A DNA stretch of 64,000 nucleotides from Gemmatimonadota bacterium (lineage in GTDB: Bacteria > JAAXHH01): assembly GCA_026705925.1 (NCBI GenBank), contig JAPOZT010000023.1:1-64000 (forward strand). The letters are read 5' to 3'. Below the pieces are notes generated by a model. It did not search any database and was not told where the DNA came from. It was given only the letters and a program-made list of their open reading frames with translations. This document shows positions 62,473 to 64,000 of the stretch, piece by piece (position 1 is the stretch's first letter; each line of letters opens with the position of its first letter). Made by a program: the position numbers and the translations under genes.

Positions 62473-63969
62473 ATGGGCAAAACAACCGGCTTCATGGAGT
62501 ACGAGCGGGGGACGGCGGGTTATCGGGACCCCCTCGAACGCGTCGGCGACTGGGAAGAGTTCGTCCTGCCCATGGCGGTGGATTCGCTGCAGGAGCAGGG
62601 CGCCCGCTGCATGGACTGCGGCATCCCCTTCTGCCACACCGGGGTTCCGATGGGCAAAGGACCCGGCGCGTCGGGCTGCCCCCTGAACAACCTCATTTCC
62701 GACTGGAACGACCTCGTCTACCGGAACCACTGGAAGGAAGCCCTCCAGCAGCTGCACAAGACCAACAATTTCCCCGAGTTCACCGGGCGGGTCTGCCCCG
62801 CGCCCTGCGAGGGTTCCTGCGTCCTCGGCATCAACGCCGATCCGGTCACCATCAAGAGTATCGAGTGCGCCATCGTCGACCGCGGTTTCGAGGAAGGCTG
62901 GATACAGCCCGAGCCGCCGCCGAAGCGGACCGGCAGGAAGGTGGCCGTCATCGGATCCGGGCCCGCCGGCCTGGCCTGCGCCGCCCAACTCAACCGCGCC
63001 GGCCACCACGTGACGGTCTACGAACGGGCCGACCGGCCCGGCGGACTGCTCATGTACGGCATCCCGAACATGAAGCTCGACAAGGAAAAGGTCGTCCAGC
63101 GCCGCCTCGACCAGATGACGGCCGAGGGCGTCGAGTTCGTGACCGGCGTCGAGATCGGCAGGGACGTGCCCGCGACGGACCTGCGGGACGAAAACGACGC
63201 CGTGGTGATCTGCACTGGCGCCACCAATCCCAACGACTTCGTGCGCAACGCGCCGGGCCGCGGCTTGGACGGCGTCCACTTCGCCATGGACTTCCTGCAC
63301 GCGAACACGAAGAGCCTGCTGGATTCGGGTCACGAGGACGGGAACTACATCTCGGCCAAGGACAAGCACGTGATCGTACTGGGCGGTGGCGATACGGGAA
63401 CCGACTGCGTGGGAACGGCTATTCGCCACGGCTGCAAGACGATGAACCAGTTCGACGTGATCCCCAAACCGCCTCCCGAACGCGCCCCGAGCAACCCCTG
63501 GCCCCAGTGGCCGGTGGTCTACAAGCTCGATTACGGCCAGGAAGAAGGCAAGGCCCTCTTCGGCGCCGACCCCCGGCGCTACGACACCAGCACCGTGGAG
63601 TTCATCGACGACGGCCAGGGCCGGGTCAAGGCCCTGCGCACCATCGACCTCGACTGGTCGGTCCCCAGCAACGGAGCGCCTTTCAGTCCGAAGAAGGGCA
63701 CGGAGCAGGAGTGGCCCGCCGACCTCGTCCTCCTGGCCATGGGCTTCTCCGGTCCGGAAGATCCGGTGATCGAGCAGCTCAAAGTGGAACGGGACGCCCG
63801 GTCAAACGCCCAGGCCGAATACGGGAAGTACGCCACGAGCGTGGAGAACGTCTTCGCGGCCGGCGACGCCCGTCGCGGCCAGAGCCTCGTCGTCTGGGCT
63901 ATCCACGAAGGCCGGGGCGCCGCCCGGGAAGTGGACCGCTACCTCATGGGAAGCACGGACCTGCCTTAG
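62473..63969 (+). CDS. gltD: Glutamate synthase small (beta) subunit
   Basis: A 498-residue flavoprotein. The N-terminal low-potential FeS region has CMDCGIPFC (about 45-53), CPLNNLI and CPAPCEGSC (about 111-119). [10 protein letters not shown] is the FAD loop and [17 protein letters not shown] the NADPH site. It passes NADPH electrons to GltB. It lies 113 bp after gltB, with a repeat-rich spacer between. The stop sits in a triple 15-bp repeat at the window edge. Confidence 0.96.
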   Translation: MGKTTGFMEYERGTAGYRDPLERVGDWEEFVLPMAVDSLQEQGARCMDCGIPFCHTGVPMGKGPGASGCPLNNLISDWNDLVYRNHWKEALQQLHKTNNFPEFTGRVCPAPCEGSCVLGINADPVTIKSIECAIVDRGFEEGWIQPEPPPKRTGRKVAVIGSGPAGLACAAQLNRAGHHVTVYERADRPGGLLMYGIPNMKLDKEKVVQRRLDQMTAEGVEFVTGVEIGRDVPATDLRDENDAVVICTGATNPNDFVRNAPGRGLDGVHFAMDFLHANTKSLLDSGHEDGNYISAKDKHVIVLGGGDTGTDCVGTAIRHGCKTMNQFDVIPKPPPERAPSNPWPQWPVVYKLDYGQEEGKALFGADPRRYDTSTVEFIDDGQGRVKALRTIDLDWSVPSNGAPFSPKKGTEQEWPADLVLLAMGFSGPEDPVIEQLKVERDARSNAQAEYGKYATSVENVFAAGDARRGQSLVVWAIHEGRGAAREVDRYLMGSTDLP

Positions 63970-64000
63970 GCGGACCTGCCGTAGGTGGACCTGCCGTAGG
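63956..64000. repeat. Three tandem 15-bp units spanning the gltD stop, reaching the window edge
   Basis: Units 63956-63970, 63971-63985 and 63986-64000 are near-identical; the first contains the gltD TAG. More copies may lie beyond the window. Confidence 0.92.

Noticed and set aside
1-64000. tRNA or rRNA genes
   Set aside because: I searched by eye for T-loop GGTTCRAAYCC patterns and acceptor pairing and found no convincing candidate. A covariance-model scan would settle it.

Overview
The window is a 64 kb piece of a GC-rich, heterotrophic bacterial genome. It codes densely on both strands and has no rRNA, tRNA or CRISPR array that I can recognise. Its enzymes suggest an environmental genome such as Latescibacterota or a related FCB-type lineage: two mandelate racemase/enolase-superfamily enzymes, Gfo/Idh/MocA, SMP-30, sugar-isomerase TIM barrel, SDR, M42 and CocE hydrolases, a heptose-kinase-like PfkB and secreted Spy-like proteins. 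That placement is inference from gene content only.

Layout. 1-6.5 kb: an M14 deacylase, a methyltransferase, a DUF1932-type dehydrogenase, a beta-propeller protein, an MltB-type murein transglycosylase and a sugar isomerase/epimerase. 6.5-7.2 kb: a secreted redoxin whose frame is interrupted by one in-frame TGA exactly where the family has its peroxidatic Cys, followed by a hairpin with bacterial SECIS geometry. I read it as a selenoprotein. 7.2-11 kb: a minus-strand run of small accessory genes (VOC, MazG-like, cysteine hydrolase, BtrH-like, APH kinase, HigA with a vestigial higB tail). 11-22.6 kb: a PLP enzyme of Cys/Met metabolism, NhaA, Gfo/Idh, MATE, a peptidase-enolase-SDR operon, a lipoprotein hydratase and a PfkB kinase. 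22.6-27.7 kb: an operon for a flavin reductase, a fused FeS/NrfD subunit and a molybdopterin oxidoreductase. 27.8-31.9 kb: an AT-richer island with a single-chain restriction-modification enzyme, two tiny co-operonic proteins and a decayed IS1595-family transposase.

32-41.7 kb is envelope biology: an outer-membrane barrel protein, an ECF sigma/anti-sigma pair followed by three exported Spy-like proteins, an enolase-superfamily enzyme, then a compact set of a TAXI-type exported binding protein, DUF2491, a PspA-like coiled-coil protein and a voltage-sensor-type K+ channel. 41.7-50 kb: a lipoprotein, an SMP-30/HAD/heptose-kinase operon, QueE, GNAT, a CocE-type hydrolase and a J-domain protein. 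50-64 kb: NUDIX, HAD, a divergent Tritrichomonas-type IMP dehydrogenase, a LysR regulator, small unknowns, a GIY-YIG/DUF4357 protein, pgk and the glutamate synthase pair gltB-gltD.

One feature cuts across the window. Short tandem or spaced duplications, mostly with 15- or 18-bp periods (multiples of three), sit on stop codons, gene edges and protein linkers at a dozen or more loci. Two genes also appear to start at non-canonical AUH codons.
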